Assembly: GCF_014650495.1 (NCBI RefSeq)
Contig: NZ_BMVB01000015.1
Coordinates: 99,073 to 147,834 of the forward strand
Direction of reading: 5' to 3'
DNA: 48,762 nucleotides
From: Streptomyces cinnamoneus
GTDB lineage: Bacteria > Actinomycetota > Actinomycetes > Streptomycetales > Streptomycetaceae
Shown: positions 1 through 7,923 of the stretch, piece after piece
Position numbering within the stretch: the stretch's first letter is position 1
Layout: each line of letters starts with the position of its first letter
Position numbers and translations under genes: made by a program
Notes under the pieces: generated by a model
What the model was told of the DNA's origin: nothing
Database searches by the model: none
The model's input: the letters and a program-made list of their open reading frames with translations, nothing else

Positions 1-460
1 CGACCCATTCTTCTGTCCCGTCCGCGAACCTCTGGTGCTTCCAGATCGGCACCTCTCGCTTGAGGTCGTCGATCAGTCTTCGGCACGCCTCGAACGCCTC
101 GGCCCGGTGCGCGCAGGAGACCGCCACCACCACCGCCAGGTCGCCGACGGTCAGCTCGCCCACGCGGTGCACGGCGGCCAGGGCCCGGACGGGGAAGTCG
201 GCCGCGACCTTCTCCGCGACGCGGCGCAGCTCGGCCTCGGCGCTGGGGTGGGACGAGTAGCCGAGGCCCTCGACGTCCGCGCCGCCGTCGTGGTCGCGGA
301 CGGTGCCGACGAAGAGCGCGGTGCCGCCCGCGGCGTCGTCGCCGACCGCCGCGAAGACCTCGTCCAGGGACAACGGGGTGTCCCTGATCGCCAGAAGCCG
401 GATCGGGTCGGCGGCCGTGCGTTCGCCGGGGTGCTCGGGGGTGCGCTCCATGCGGTCCAT
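1..460 (-). CDS. moaE: Molybdopterin synthase catalytic subunit MoaE (3' end off window)
   Basis: MoaE is the large subunit of molybdopterin synthase. It transfers sulfur from thiocarboxylated MoaD to precursor Z (cPMP), making molybdopterin in the cytoplasm. About 153 codons are visible. Family-typical segments are GTALFVGTVRDHD near residue 45, HRVGELTVGD near 96, and the C-terminal VPIWKHQRFADGTEEWV with the conserved catalytic-region lysine. The reading frame runs out of the window at base 1, apparently only a few residues before the normal end. ATG at 460 is chosen; a second in-frame ATG lies at 451. It lies 109 bp downstream of the SDR gene on the same strand and may share its transcript. 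The frame is a shadow of no other gene, and the protein identity is clear. Confidence 0.93.
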   Translation of the reverse strand, partial: MDRMERTPEHPGERTAADPIRLLAIRDTPLSLDEVFAAVGDDAAGGTALFVGTVRDHDGGADVEGLGYSSHPSAEAELRRVAEKVAADFPVRALAAVHRVGELTVGDLAVVVAVSCAHRAEAFEACRRLIDDLKREVPIWKHQRFADGTEEWV

Positions 461-569
461 CGTGCCGTACGGAGGCCGCCGGGAGGAACGGCGGTTCGAC
501 CAGCGGCCGCCTGCGGGCCTGCGCGGGCTCCGGGCCCCCAGAGGGCCCTCCGTGGGCCGCAGGGCCGTC

Positions 570-1694
570 CTACAGCCGGCGGCGGGCCTTGCGGGCCCTG
601 CGGACCAGGGCGGCGGTGCCCAGCAGGGCGACGGTCGCGCCGGCGGCGCCCGCGGCGGTGGCGTCCTTGCGGCCCAGCCGGCGGCCGGCGACCGTGTGCC
701 GGCCGGCGACCTCTTCCAGCAGCTCCGCGAGGACCTCCTCGTTGGTCCAGCGGGGCCGCCAGCCGGCGTCGTGCAGGCGGTGGCCGCTGACCACCCAGGG
801 GTGCATCGTGTATTCCAGGTCGCCGGCGGGCGAGGGGGTCAGGCCCAGGCGGTGCAGGCGGGAGGCCGCGCCGAGGGCGACGGCCGAGGGCAGCTCCATG
901 CGCCGGATGCCGGTGAGCTCCTCCACCTCTTCCTGCTCCAGCCATCCGTCGCAGCCGACGGCGAGCTCTCCCTCCGCCTTTTCCAGGGCGGCGAACTCCA
1001 GGGCGCTGACCAGGTCCTCCACGTGGCAGAACTGCCAGGTGGGCCGGGATCCGGCGACCACCAGGAGGCGGGGCGACTCGAAGTAGCGGGTGAGCGCGGT
1101 GTCGGTGCCGCCGACCAGGACGGCGGGCCGCAGCACGGTCACGTTCAGGCCGGGGTGCGCGCGGGGCGCACGCCTGGCCAGCCGCTCTATCTCCAGCAGG
1201 TCTCCCACGCCCGTGGCCTCCGCGGTGGCGCGCAGCTCGGCGTCCTCGGCGAGGGGCACGTCGTTGTCGGGGCGGGCCCCGTAGACCATGGCGGAGGTGC
1301 ACAGGACCACGCGGTGCACGCCGGCGGCGGCCGCGGCCGTGAGCACGGTCTGGGTGCCGCGCACGTTGTAGGCGGTGCGGGCCGCGTCGTCGGTCTCCAG
1401 GTCGAGGTCGAGCGCGAGGTGGACGACGACGTCGACGCCGCGCAGCTTCTCGGCGATCACCGGGTCGCGCACGTCCAGGACGTGCCACTGCGCCTCGGTC
1501 ACGTCGCCGCGGCGCTCGTCGATCGCCACGACGTGCTTGATCTCCTCGGACGCGGCCAGCTGCCGCGTGAGCAGCGCTCCGACGCCGCGGGCGGCACCGG
1601 TGACGGCCACCACGGGCCGTCGGCCGTGGGCGGTCGCACCGCTCGGCGCGGAACCGTTTCGCGCTGCGCGAACTTCTCGATCAGGGGAACTCAC
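570..1694 (-). CDS. NAD-dependent epimerase/SDR family protein
   Basis: 374-residue extended-SDR-like protein. The Rossmann dinucleotide motif TGAARGVG is at residues 32-39, an NxxG-type segment (YNVRGTQTVL) follows, and then STAMVYG-like CTSAMVYGARPDN. The usual YxxxK catalytic lysine is not obvious after the tyrosine, so activity as a standard epimerase is uncertain. The C-terminus is basic, with a hydrophobic stretch (AAGAAGATVALLGTAALV) that could associate with membrane. The GTG start at 1694 follows a GGAG box. It is transcribed divergently from the DUF2342 gene and lies upstream of moaE. The substrate cannot be told from the sequence; the family includes nucleotide-sugar epimerases and steroid-type dehydrogenases. 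Confidence 0.85.
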   Translation of the reverse strand: MSSPDREVRAARNGSAPSGATAHGRRPVVAVTGAARGVGALLTRQLAASEEIKHVVAIDERRGDVTEAQWHVLDVRDPVIAEKLRGVDVVVHLALDLDLETDDAARTAYNVRGTQTVLTAAAAAGVHRVVLCTSAMVYGARPDNDVPLAEDAELRATAEATGVGDLLEIERLARRAPRAHPGLNVTVLRPAVLVGGTDTALTRYFESPRLLVVAGSRPTWQFCHVEDLVSALEFAALEKAEGELAVGCDGWLEQEEVEELTGIRRMELPSAVALGAASRLHRLGLTPSPAGDLEYTMHPWVVSGHRLHDAGWRPRWTNEEVLAELLEEVAGRHTVAGRRLGRKDATAAGAAGATVALLGTAALVRRARKARRRL

Positions 1695-1898
1695 CGGGCG
1701 TCTCCAGCGGTTGTCTTCAGTACGTATGTGCCATCACCTTTGTCATGACGCGTACGTACCAGGTGACGTCCATCCTGCCGCAGGCCCCGGGCGAGCGGAG
1801 CACCAAGCCCGGATAGCGGCGGGGTGTCTACGCTTGGTGGTGTTGTCGGGCATTTCGCCGCCGGTCCCTGCCGGCGGCCCTACGAGCCGAGGAAACCC

Positions 1899-3314
1899 GT
1901 GAGTGACACCCCATTCGGATTCGGTCTTCCGCCGGAGGAGCCGGAGAACGGCGACGACGGCAAGAAGAAGGGCGGTGGCCAGGGCGGCCAGCAACCCGCG
2001 AATCCGTTCGGGTTCGGCGGGCCCGCCGGCGGTGGGGACAACCCCTTCGCCGCGATGTTCGGGTCCATGAACCCGGGCGATCTTGGCGCCGCCTTCCAGC
2101 AGCTGGGACAGATGCTCTCCTACGAGGGCGGCCCGGTGAACTGGGACATGGCCAAGGACATCGCGCGCCAGACCGTGGCCCAGGGCACGGCGGACGGCAG
2201 CAAGGACGCCAGCGTCTCGGCGGGCGAGCGGGCCGCGGTCGAGGAGGCGGTGCGCCTGGCCGACCTGTGGCTGGACGGTGTGACGTCGCTGCCGTCGGGT
2301 TCGGGCACGGCCGTCGCCTGGAGCCGCGCGGAGTGGGTCGAGGCAACCCTGCCGGTGTGGAAGGACCTGGTCGACCCCGTCGCCGAGCGCGTGGGGGCGG
2401 CCATGGGCGGCGTGCTGCCCGAGGAGATGCAGGCCATGGCGGGCCCGCTGCTCGGGATGATGCGCAGCATGGGCGGTGCCATGTTCGGCACCCAGATCGG
2501 CCAGGCCGTGGGGGTGCTGGCGGGCGAGGTGGTCGGTTCGACCGACATCGGCCTGCCGCTGGGCCCCGCGGGCAAGGCGGCGCTGCTGCCGGTGAACATC
2601 GAGGCGTTCGGTTCCGGGCTGGGTGTCCCGCAGGACGAGGTGCGGCTGTACCTGGCCCTGCGCGAGGCCGCCCACCAGCGGCTCTTCGCGCACGTGCCGT
2701 GGCTGCGCTCGCACCTGTTCGGCGCCGTCGAGGGGTACGCCCGCGGCATCAAGGTCGACACCTCCAAGCTGGAGGACGTGGTCGGCCAGCTCGACCCGTC
2801 GCACCCGGAGCAGCTGCAGGAAGCGCTCCAGCAGGGCATGTTCCAGCCGGAGGACACCCCGGAGCAGAAGGCGGCGCTGGCCCGCCTGGAGACGGCGCTC
2901 GCGCTGGTCGAGGGCTGGGTGGACGCCGTCGTGCACGCGGCGGCCGCGCCGCACCTGCCGTCCGCCGACGCGCTGCGCGAGACGCTGCGCCGGCGCCGCG
3001 CCTCGGGCGGTCCGGCGGAGCAGACGTTCGCCACGCTGATCGGCCTGGAGCTGCGTCCGCGCCGGCTGCGGGACGCCGCCCGGCTGTGGGCCTCGCTGAC
3101 GGACGCCCGGGGCCTGGAGGGCCGTGACGGCCTCTGGGAGCACCCGGACATGCTGCCGACGGCCGCGGACTTGGACGACCCCGACGGCTTCGTGCACCGC
3201 GAGCACCTGGACTTCTCCGAGCTCGACAAGATGCTGGGCGAGGCGGCCAGGGGCGCCGAGCAGAAGAAGCCCGAGGACGGCGACAAGGGCGACAAGGGCG
3301 AGGGCGGCCGGTGA
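1899..3314 (+). CDS. DUF2342 zinc-dependent metalloprotease-like protein
   Basis: 471-residue protein of the DUF2342 family (called zinc-dependent metalloprotease, putative hydrolase, or 'coenzyme F420 biosynthesis associated' in databases). The N-terminus is Gly/Lys rich (GDDGKKKGGGQGGQ) with NPFGFG-type repeats, followed by the conserved helical body. A candidate metal-site segment LREAAHQRLFAHVPWLRSH starts near residue 250. GTG at 1899 is chosen because GAGGA lies just upstream and the protein then begins SDTPFGFG. It overlaps the NUDIX gene by 4 bp (GTGA), so the two are translationally coupled. Mycobacterial Rv3195 occupies a similar position near whiB7 and uvrD2. The biochemical role is not established, and F420 involvement is only a label. 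Confidence 0.82.
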   Translation: MSDTPFGFGLPPEEPENGDDGKKKGGGQGGQQPANPFGFGGPAGGGDNPFAAMFGSMNPGDLGAAFQQLGQMLSYEGGPVNWDMAKDIARQTVAQGTADGSKDASVSAGERAAVEEAVRLADLWLDGVTSLPSGSGTAVAWSRAEWVEATLPVWKDLVDPVAERVGAAMGGVLPEEMQAMAGPLLGMMRSMGGAMFGTQIGQAVGVLAGEVVGSTDIGLPLGPAGKAALLPVNIEAFGSGLGVPQDEVRLYLALREAAHQRLFAHVPWLRSHLFGAVEGYARGIKVDTSKLEDVVGQLDPSHPEQLQEALQQGMFQPEDTPEQKAALARLETALALVEGWVDAVVHAAAAPHLPSADALRETLRRRRASGGPAEQTFATLIGLELRPRRLRDAARLWASLTDARGLEGRDGLWEHPDMLPTAADLDDPDGFVHREHLDFSELDKMLGEAARGAEQKKPEDGDKGDKGEGGR

Positions 3315-3832
3315 GCCTGCACGAGAACGCGGTCCGCGTCCTGAAGGAGTACGGGGACCAGCAGGAGCTGCGCGGCCTCTATCTGGATCATCTGGCCGCG
3401 CACCCGGACGGCATGTGGAAGCCGTGCCAGGCAGGGCACGTCACGGCGAGCGCGCTGGTGATCGACCCGGCGGCCGGCAAGGTGCTGCTCACGCTCCACC
3501 GCAAGCTGCGGATGTGGCTCCAGATGGGCGGCCACTGCGAGCCCGGTGACGCCACGCTGGAGGAGGCCGCCCTGCGGGAGGCCACGGAGGAGTCCGGCAT
3601 CGCGGGTCTGTCGCTGCTGCCGGGCGGTCCGGTGCGGCTGGACCGGCATCCGATCCCGGCGCCGTGCAACTGGCACCTGGACGTGCAGTACGCGGCCCTG
3701 GTGCCCGGGGGTGCGGTGGAGGCCATCAGCGACGAGTCGCTGGACCTGCGCTGGTTCCCGTATGCGGAGGTGGCCCAGGTCGCCGACGACTCGGTGGTCC
3801 AGCTGGTGCAGCGGACGCTCGCGCGCCTGTAG
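3311..3832 (+). CDS. NUDIX hydrolase
   Basis: 173-residue NUDIX-fold protein. The NUDIX box is near residues 75-99: GGHCEPGDATLEEAALREATEESGI ends in the canonical REATEESG helix, with one extra residue in the loop before it compared with the GX5EX7REUXEEXGU pattern, a variant common in actinobacterial members. The family hydrolyses nucleoside diphosphates linked to another moiety; the substrate here is unknown. The GTG start at 3311 overlaps the stop of the DUF2342 gene, so it should be co-translated. Transcription ends at the strong hairpin at 3865-3903. Confidence 0.88.
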   Translation: MSLHENAVRVLKEYGDQQELRGLYLDHLAAHPDGMWKPCQAGHVTASALVIDPAAGKVLLTLHRKLRMWLQMGGHCEPGDATLEEAALREATEESGIAGLSLLPGGPVRLDRHPIPAPCNWHLDVQYAALVPGGAVEAISDESLDLRWFPYAEVAQVADDSVVQLVQRTLARL

Positions 3833-3864
3833 CGGTCTGCGCAGCAGTCGTCATCACTCGCCAT

Positions 3865-3903
3865 CGGTAAGGGGCGGTCACCATGGGTGACCGCCCCTTA
3901 CCG
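3865..3903. terminator. Bidirectional hairpin between convergent genes
   Basis: Perfect 18-bp inverted repeat (arms 3865-3882 and 3886-3903, 3-nt loop ATG) in the 87-bp gap between the NUDIX gene and the AIM24 gene, which converge on it. There is no clear U-tract on either side, as is usual for Streptomyces terminators. It probably ends transcription from both directions. Confidence 0.8.
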
Positions 3904-3919
3904 GCGTGAGGTGCGTCGT

Positions 3920-4678
3920 TCAGTTCGACCAGATGTTGCCCTGGTTCTGGCCGTGGGCGCCGTGCTGCCCGAAGCCGTACTGCGCGGCGACGCCCTGGCC
4001 GATCTGCGCGCCCTGGGGCGGCAGCAGTTCGCTGGGCTGGACGAGCACGTAGCCCTGGCCCTGGAAGGACAGCTCCCAGCCCTCGCCCGTGCTGCCGCGG
4101 CGCCGCCACACGCTCGACGAGGAGGTCTGCGCCTGCATGCTGACGCGCAGCGACGACGACCAGGCGACGACCGCGTCGGCGTCGGCGTAGACGTAGTTGT
4201 GCCCGGTGGAGTGGAGCATCAGCGGCTGCCCGGAGGTCATCAGGGCGACCTTGCCCTGCCCGGTGATGTTGAGGTTGTACGCGCCGGTGCCGGAGATGCC
4301 CTGCTGGCTGTCCACCATGATCGTCTCCCAGTGGAGGGTGGAGTCCAGCGCGAGGACGTAGCCGCCGTCGACGGTCAGGCCCTCGCGGTCGACGTCCACG
4401 ACGTGGACGTACTGGGCGAGGTTGGCGAGGTAGACCGTGCCCTGGCCGGAGCAGCGCATGAGGTCGAGGCCCTCGCCGGTGTGCGCCTGGGCGTACTGCT
4501 GGCTGGGCGTGCGGTACTCGCCGTCGAACTCGATCAGGCCCTGGTAGGCGACCATCGATCCCTTGCGGGCGAGTACGTCGTCGTGGCCGGTGAGGGCGAC
4601 GCGCAGCAGTTGCGGGTTCTGCAGGGCGTAGCGGTCCTGCGTCTGGGCCTCGGTGTGGGCGAAAAGCGGGCTCTGCAT
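3920..4678 (-). CDS. AIM24 family protein (paralogue 3)
   Basis: 252 residues with the AIM24 (TerD-associated/DUF124) beta-helix-like fold. Markers are ARKGSMVAYQGLIEF near residue 38, LDLMRCSGQGTVYLA near 72, and a C-terminal GEGWELSFQGQGYVLVQPSE. The tail is Gln/Gly rich (QYGFGQHGAHGQNQG). The family is found beside TerD stress proteins; the molecular function is unknown. ATG at 4678 is chosen: GGGGGAC lies upstream, and the frame upstream of it is out of keeping with the family. It is last of three minus-strand genes sharing this domain (18-bp spacing from the next), probably one operon ending at the hairpin at 3865-3903. Confidence 0.85.
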   Translation of the reverse strand: MQSPLFAHTEAQTQDRYALQNPQLLRVALTGHDDVLARKGSMVAYQGLIEFDGEYRTPSQQYAQAHTGEGLDLMRCSGQGTVYLANLAQYVHVVDVDREGLTVDGGYVLALDSTLHWETIMVDSQQGISGTGAYNLNITGQGKVALMTSGQPLMLHSTGHNYVYADADAVVAWSSSLRVSMQAQTSSSSVWRRRGSTGEGWELSFQGQGYVLVQPSELLPPQGAQIGQGVAAQYGFGQHGAHGQNQGNIWSN

Positions 4679-4695
4679 GTCTGTCGTCGTCCCCC

Positions 4696-5379
4696 TCAGC
4701 CCCGGGCCCGGAGCCGGTCGGTGCTGTCCTCGCTGGGCTGTACGACCACGAATCCCTGGCCGGAGAAGCCCAGTTGGTACGCCTCGCCGCTGCCGCGGCC
4801 GATCATCGAGGAAGCCTTGAAGCTGCGCTTCCCCTTCATCTTCAGGTTGGTGGACCAGGCGACGAGCGCGTCGGGGTCCACGTACGTCTCGTCCTCGCCG
4901 CTGCCGCAGTCGACGACGACGGGCGTGCCACGGGAGGTCAGCGCGACCCAGCCGGTGCCGCTGACCACGACGTTGAACAGGCCCTGACCGGCGAACTTGG
5001 CCATGCCCTTGACGCGTTCGACGCCCCACTGGAGGTGGGCGTCGAAGGCGAGCAGGTTGGTGCCGTTGACGGACACCGATTCGCCGTTGAGGTTGAGGCA
5101 GACGACGTCCGCGCCGTAGTCGGCGAGGTAGAGGATGCCGTCACCGGTGCACTTCATGAGCGGTGCGCCTTCGCCGGTGAGCCACTGGGAGGCCATCTGG
5201 CGGACGGCGGGGGCGTTCGCCTCGTACTGGATGTAGCCCTCGTAGGCGACCATCGAGCCGGTGCGGGCGAACAGGTCGTGGCCGCTCTGCATGGCGACCT
5301 TGAGCATGCTGTTGCCGTGGTTCTCCATGCGGGCGGCGGGCGGGGTCGGGGCGTGGCCCGCGATCAGCGACTGGTCCAT
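4696..5379 (-). CDS. AIM24 family protein (paralogue 2)
   Basis: 227 residues, an AIM24 domain almost alone: LFARTGSMVAYEGYIQY near residue 36, APLMKCTGDGILYLA near 72, VDPDALVAWSTNLKMKGKRSFK near 167 and GFSGQGFVVVQPSE at the C-terminus. The same ordered motifs occur in the neighbouring proteins, so the three are paralogues that diverged in place. It lies 12 bp downstream of the TerD-AIM24 fusion gene. No enzymatic residues can be named. Confidence 0.87.
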   Translation of the reverse strand: MDQSLIAGHAPTPPAARMENHGNSMLKVAMQSGHDLFARTGSMVAYEGYIQYEANAPAVRQMASQWLTGEGAPLMKCTGDGILYLADYGADVVCLNLNGESVSVNGTNLLAFDAHLQWGVERVKGMAKFAGQGLFNVVVSGTGWVALTSRGTPVVVDCGSGEDETYVDPDALVAWSTNLKMKGKRSFKASSMIGRGSGEAYQLGFSGQGFVVVQPSEDSTDRLRARG

Positions 5380-5390
5380 GACGGGCTCCC

Positions 5391-7058
5391 TCAGACCTCG
5401 TAGGGCTGGACGACGATGAAGTTCCCGGGCGCACCCCGGAATTGGAGGTTCACGGTCTCTCCGCTCTGCCCCGGGTAGGGGGTGCGGCGCAGGCGCACCT
5501 GGCTGGAGACGACGACCTGGGCGCCGGCCGACCAGGCGACGATGGCGTTGCTGTCGGCGTAGGTGGTGGGCGTGACGGGCAGCACGACCGGGGTGCCGTG
5601 CGTCTTGACGACGACGGTGCCGGTGCCCTGGAACTGCATGGTGAACAGGGCGCCGCCGGGGATGCCGTGACCGTCGATCCGGCGGACCTCGTGGTGCAGC
5701 GACTCGTCGAAGGCGAGCACGGCGTCGGCGGAGACGCAGATCGCGTCGTTCTCCAGCTGGATGGGGTGCAGGTGCGCCGAGTTCTCGGCGAGGAAGACCT
5801 GCCCGCGGCCGGTGCAGCGCATCAGCTGCATCTCCTGGCCGGTCGCGTTGCCGACGATGCGGCCCATGAAGCCGGCGCCCTTGTAGCCGAAGTCGACCTT
5901 GCCCTGGTAGAGGACCATGCTGCCCTGCCGGGCGAGCACGGGCTGCGGGTCCGCGCCCAGGTCGACGCGGACGAGGCTGTGGTTCTGCAGGGTCCAGCGC
6001 TGCCCGTTGGGCGCCTCGCGGTACTTGTCGAAGGCCACCTGGACGCCGGGGGCCGGCGCGGCACCGGCGTGGTGCTGCGGGGCGGCCGGGGCGCCGTAGG
6101 GGGCCTGGGGCCCGGGGTGGTGCTGCGGCGGGGCGACCGGCTGGCCGTAGGACTGCTGGGCGGGGTAGGGCTGGCCGTACGGGCCGGGCTGGCCGGGCAC
6201 GCCGGGCGGGCCGGGGGGCGGCGGGACGGTGCCGCCGGGCGGGGTCTGGCCGCCGGAGAAGAATCCGGGCGGGGCGAGGGGCGCGGCGAGGGTGGGGGCC
6301 GCGTGCACCTGCGGGGCCGGGGCGGCGGGGGCGACCGGCGGCGGAGTGCTGCCGGGCGGGGGCGGGAAGCCCTGCCCGGGGGGCACGGGGGCCTGGGGCG
6401 CGGGCGGCGGTGCGGCGGGCGGCTGAGCGGCGGGCGGCGCGAAGGCCGGGGGCGCACTGGCCTGCGCCGGGGGCGCGAAGGCGGGTGCGGGGGCGGCGGC
6501 CGGGGCGGGGGCCGCGGCGGGCTGCTCCTCTTCGAGGACCTCGCCGCCGAAGTTGTGCAACAGCGCTTCCAGGCCGCCGTCGAAACCCTGACCGACGGCG
6601 GCGAAGCGCCAGACGTCCTTCAGGTAGATGTCGCCGAGCATCACCGCGCGCTCGGTGCTGAATTCACTGCCGGTGAAGGAGTAGCGGGCCACTTCCGCAC
6701 CGCCCGCGACGATGCGGAGGTAGCCGGGGCCGGCCTGCGACATCTGGCCGTCGCCGTCCACGGTCGCCGTGAAGGAGAGCTTGTGGATGTGCGCCGGGAT
6801 GCTGTCGAGGGTGACGCGGAAGGACTCCGTGTCCCCGGCCTGGGCGCCGAGCTGCTGGATGGCTCCCTCGGGGGACTTCGGCTGGTTGAAGAAGACGAAG
6901 TACCGGTCGTCCGAGAGCCGCTCGGCGGCGTCGAGGCCGAAGCAGCTGATGTCGAAGGTCAGGCCGGGGCCGCCGATCTGCACTCCCACGTACAGATCGG
7001 TCCCCGCCGTCAGGTCACTGATCTTGGCCTTGTGGCCGCGCTGGAATTCCCTGGACAT
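5391..7058 (-). CDS. TerD-AIM24 fusion protein
   Basis: 555-residue protein with three parts. Residues 1 to about 185 are a TerD domain (FQRGHKAKISDLTAGTDLYV, YFVFFNQPKSPEGAIQ, MLGDIYLKDVWRFAAVGQGFDGGLEAL), a Ca2+-binding stress-response fold from tellurite-resistance operons. Residues about 186-340 are a low-complexity Pro/Ala/Gln linker (repeated APPA, PPAP, HHPG and YGQP words). Residues about 345-555 are an AIM24 domain (VLARQGSMVLYQGKVDFGYKG, LMRCTGRGQVFLAE, FIVVQPYEV). It heads the three-gene AIM24 operon, which points to a shared complex. Start ATG 7058 sits after GGGGGAC. In actinobacteria such proteins are tied to tellurite and other stresses, but no specific role can be read here. 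Confidence 0.9.
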   Translation of the reverse strand: MSREFQRGHKAKISDLTAGTDLYVGVQIGGPGLTFDISCFGLDAAERLSDDRYFVFFNQPKSPEGAIQQLGAQAGDTESFRVTLDSIPAHIHKLSFTATVDGDGQMSQAGPGYLRIVAGGAEVARYSFTGSEFSTERAVMLGDIYLKDVWRFAAVGQGFDGGLEALLHNFGGEVLEEEQPAAAPAPAAAPAPAFAPPAQASAPPAFAPPAAQPPAAPPPAPQAPVPPGQGFPPPPGSTPPPVAPAAPAPQVHAAPTLAAPLAPPGFFSGGQTPPGGTVPPPPGPPGVPGQPGPYGQPYPAQQSYGQPVAPPQHHPGPQAPYGAPAAPQHHAGAAPAPGVQVAFDKYREAPNGQRWTLQNHSLVRVDLGADPQPVLARQGSMVLYQGKVDFGYKGAGFMGRIVGNATGQEMQLMRCTGRGQVFLAENSAHLHPIQLENDAICVSADAVLAFDESLHHEVRRIDGHGIPGGALFTMQFQGTGTVVVKTHGTPVVLPVTPTTYADSNAIVAWSAGAQVVVSSQVRLRRTPYPGQSGETVNLQFRGAPGNFIVVQPYEV

Positions 7059-7151
7059 GCGTGACGACCGTCCCCCATCCGAACCTGTGGTGAATGCGTT
7101 GCGCCAGGCTAACGGCTGTGACGGGCAGGACGTGATTCCGGGCCCGGCCCC

Positions 7152-7748
7152 TCACTCGGCGCGGGCGGCGGGGAGGTGCGGCAGCCGGTCGGCGGCGACC
7201 ACGCCCTCCAGGTATCCGCGGGCGCGCTCGGTGCGCGGGTAGGACTCCAGGAGCCGCCAGAATTCCGCCCCGTGGCCGGGCACCAGCAGATGGGCGAGCT
7301 CGTGCAGCAGGACGTAGTCGACGACGTACTCGGGCATGCCCTGGAGGCGGTGCGAGAGGCGGATGCTGCCCTCGGCGGGGGTGCAGGAGCCCCAGCGGGT
7401 GTTCTGGTTGGTGACCCAGCGGACGGTGTCGGGCCGGGCCCGGCCGTCGAGGTACTGCTCGGAGAGGCGGCGGGCGCGCTCGGCGAGCTCGGCGTCGCCC
7501 AGCATCCGCTTGCTCTCCTGCGCCGCGAGCTTGTCGAGCATCACGCCGACCCAGCGCCGCTCCTCGGCGTCCGACATGCGGGCGGGGATGAGCACGATCG
7601 TGCGGTCGCCCTCGCGGTAGGCGGAGACCGTCCTGCGGCGGCGCGCGCTCCGGCGGACCTCGACCGCGGCCGCCTCCGGCCCCCGGGTGAGCGGGCTCGG
7701 AGCGCTGCGCGGTGGTCTGGCGGCGCTGTGCAGTGGGTCGACGGGCAC
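7152..7748 (-). CDS. YgjP/M48-type metal-dependent hydrolase (DUF45)
   Basis: 198-residue soluble protein with the YgjP-like zinc-peptidase signature HELAHLLVPGHGAEFW near residue 148 (HExxH plus a third His) and the family motif NQNTRWGSCTPAEGSIRLSHRL just before it. The N-terminal ~40 residues are Pro/Arg rich and poorly conserved in appearance. GTG 7748 gives the longest frame, but its ribosome-binding site is weak; a start nearer the conserved core (GTG near 7664) is possible. It is a lone gene between the terD operon and the divergent ThiF-like gene. The substrate is unknown. Confidence 0.83.
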   Translation of the reverse strand: MPVDPLHSAARPPRSAPSPLTRGPEAAAVEVRRSARRRRTVSAYREGDRTIVLIPARMSDAEERRWVGVMLDKLAAQESKRMLGDAELAERARRLSEQYLDGRARPDTVRWVTNQNTRWGSCTPAEGSIRLSHRLQGMPEYVVDYVLLHELAHLLVPGHGAEFWRLLESYPRTERARGYLEGVVAADRLPHLPAARAE

Positions 7749-7859
7749 GCCACGACGTTACCCGCTGGCGGTGCGGGAAGTCCCGCCTCGCCGTCGGTTG
7801 TCGGGTGAAACACCCGCAGATCCCACGGCCCTCCGCTTATATGACAATCACTCCGTGCC

Positions 7860-7868
7860 TGTGGACAA
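7860..7868 (-). promoter_or_regulatory. Consensus DnaA box
   Basis: TTGTCCACA on the minus strand, an exact match to the preferred Streptomyces DnaA box. It lies in the divergent intergenic region upstream of the ThiF-like gene, inside a short inverted repeat (CCGTGC and GCACGG flank it). A single box can arise by chance, so a regulatory role is only possible. Confidence 0.35.
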
Positions 7869-7923
7869 CTTCGCACGGTGATTTCCCTGGGCGGGCAAGC
7901 TGAAGCCCGACCGAGGGGGAACC

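Noticed and set aside
1095..1125. TGTCGGTG-type RecA-NDp match inside the SDR gene
   Set aside because: The -10 at N8 reads CAGGAC, not TANNNT. Similar incomplete matches at 19607 and 46692 fail in the same way.
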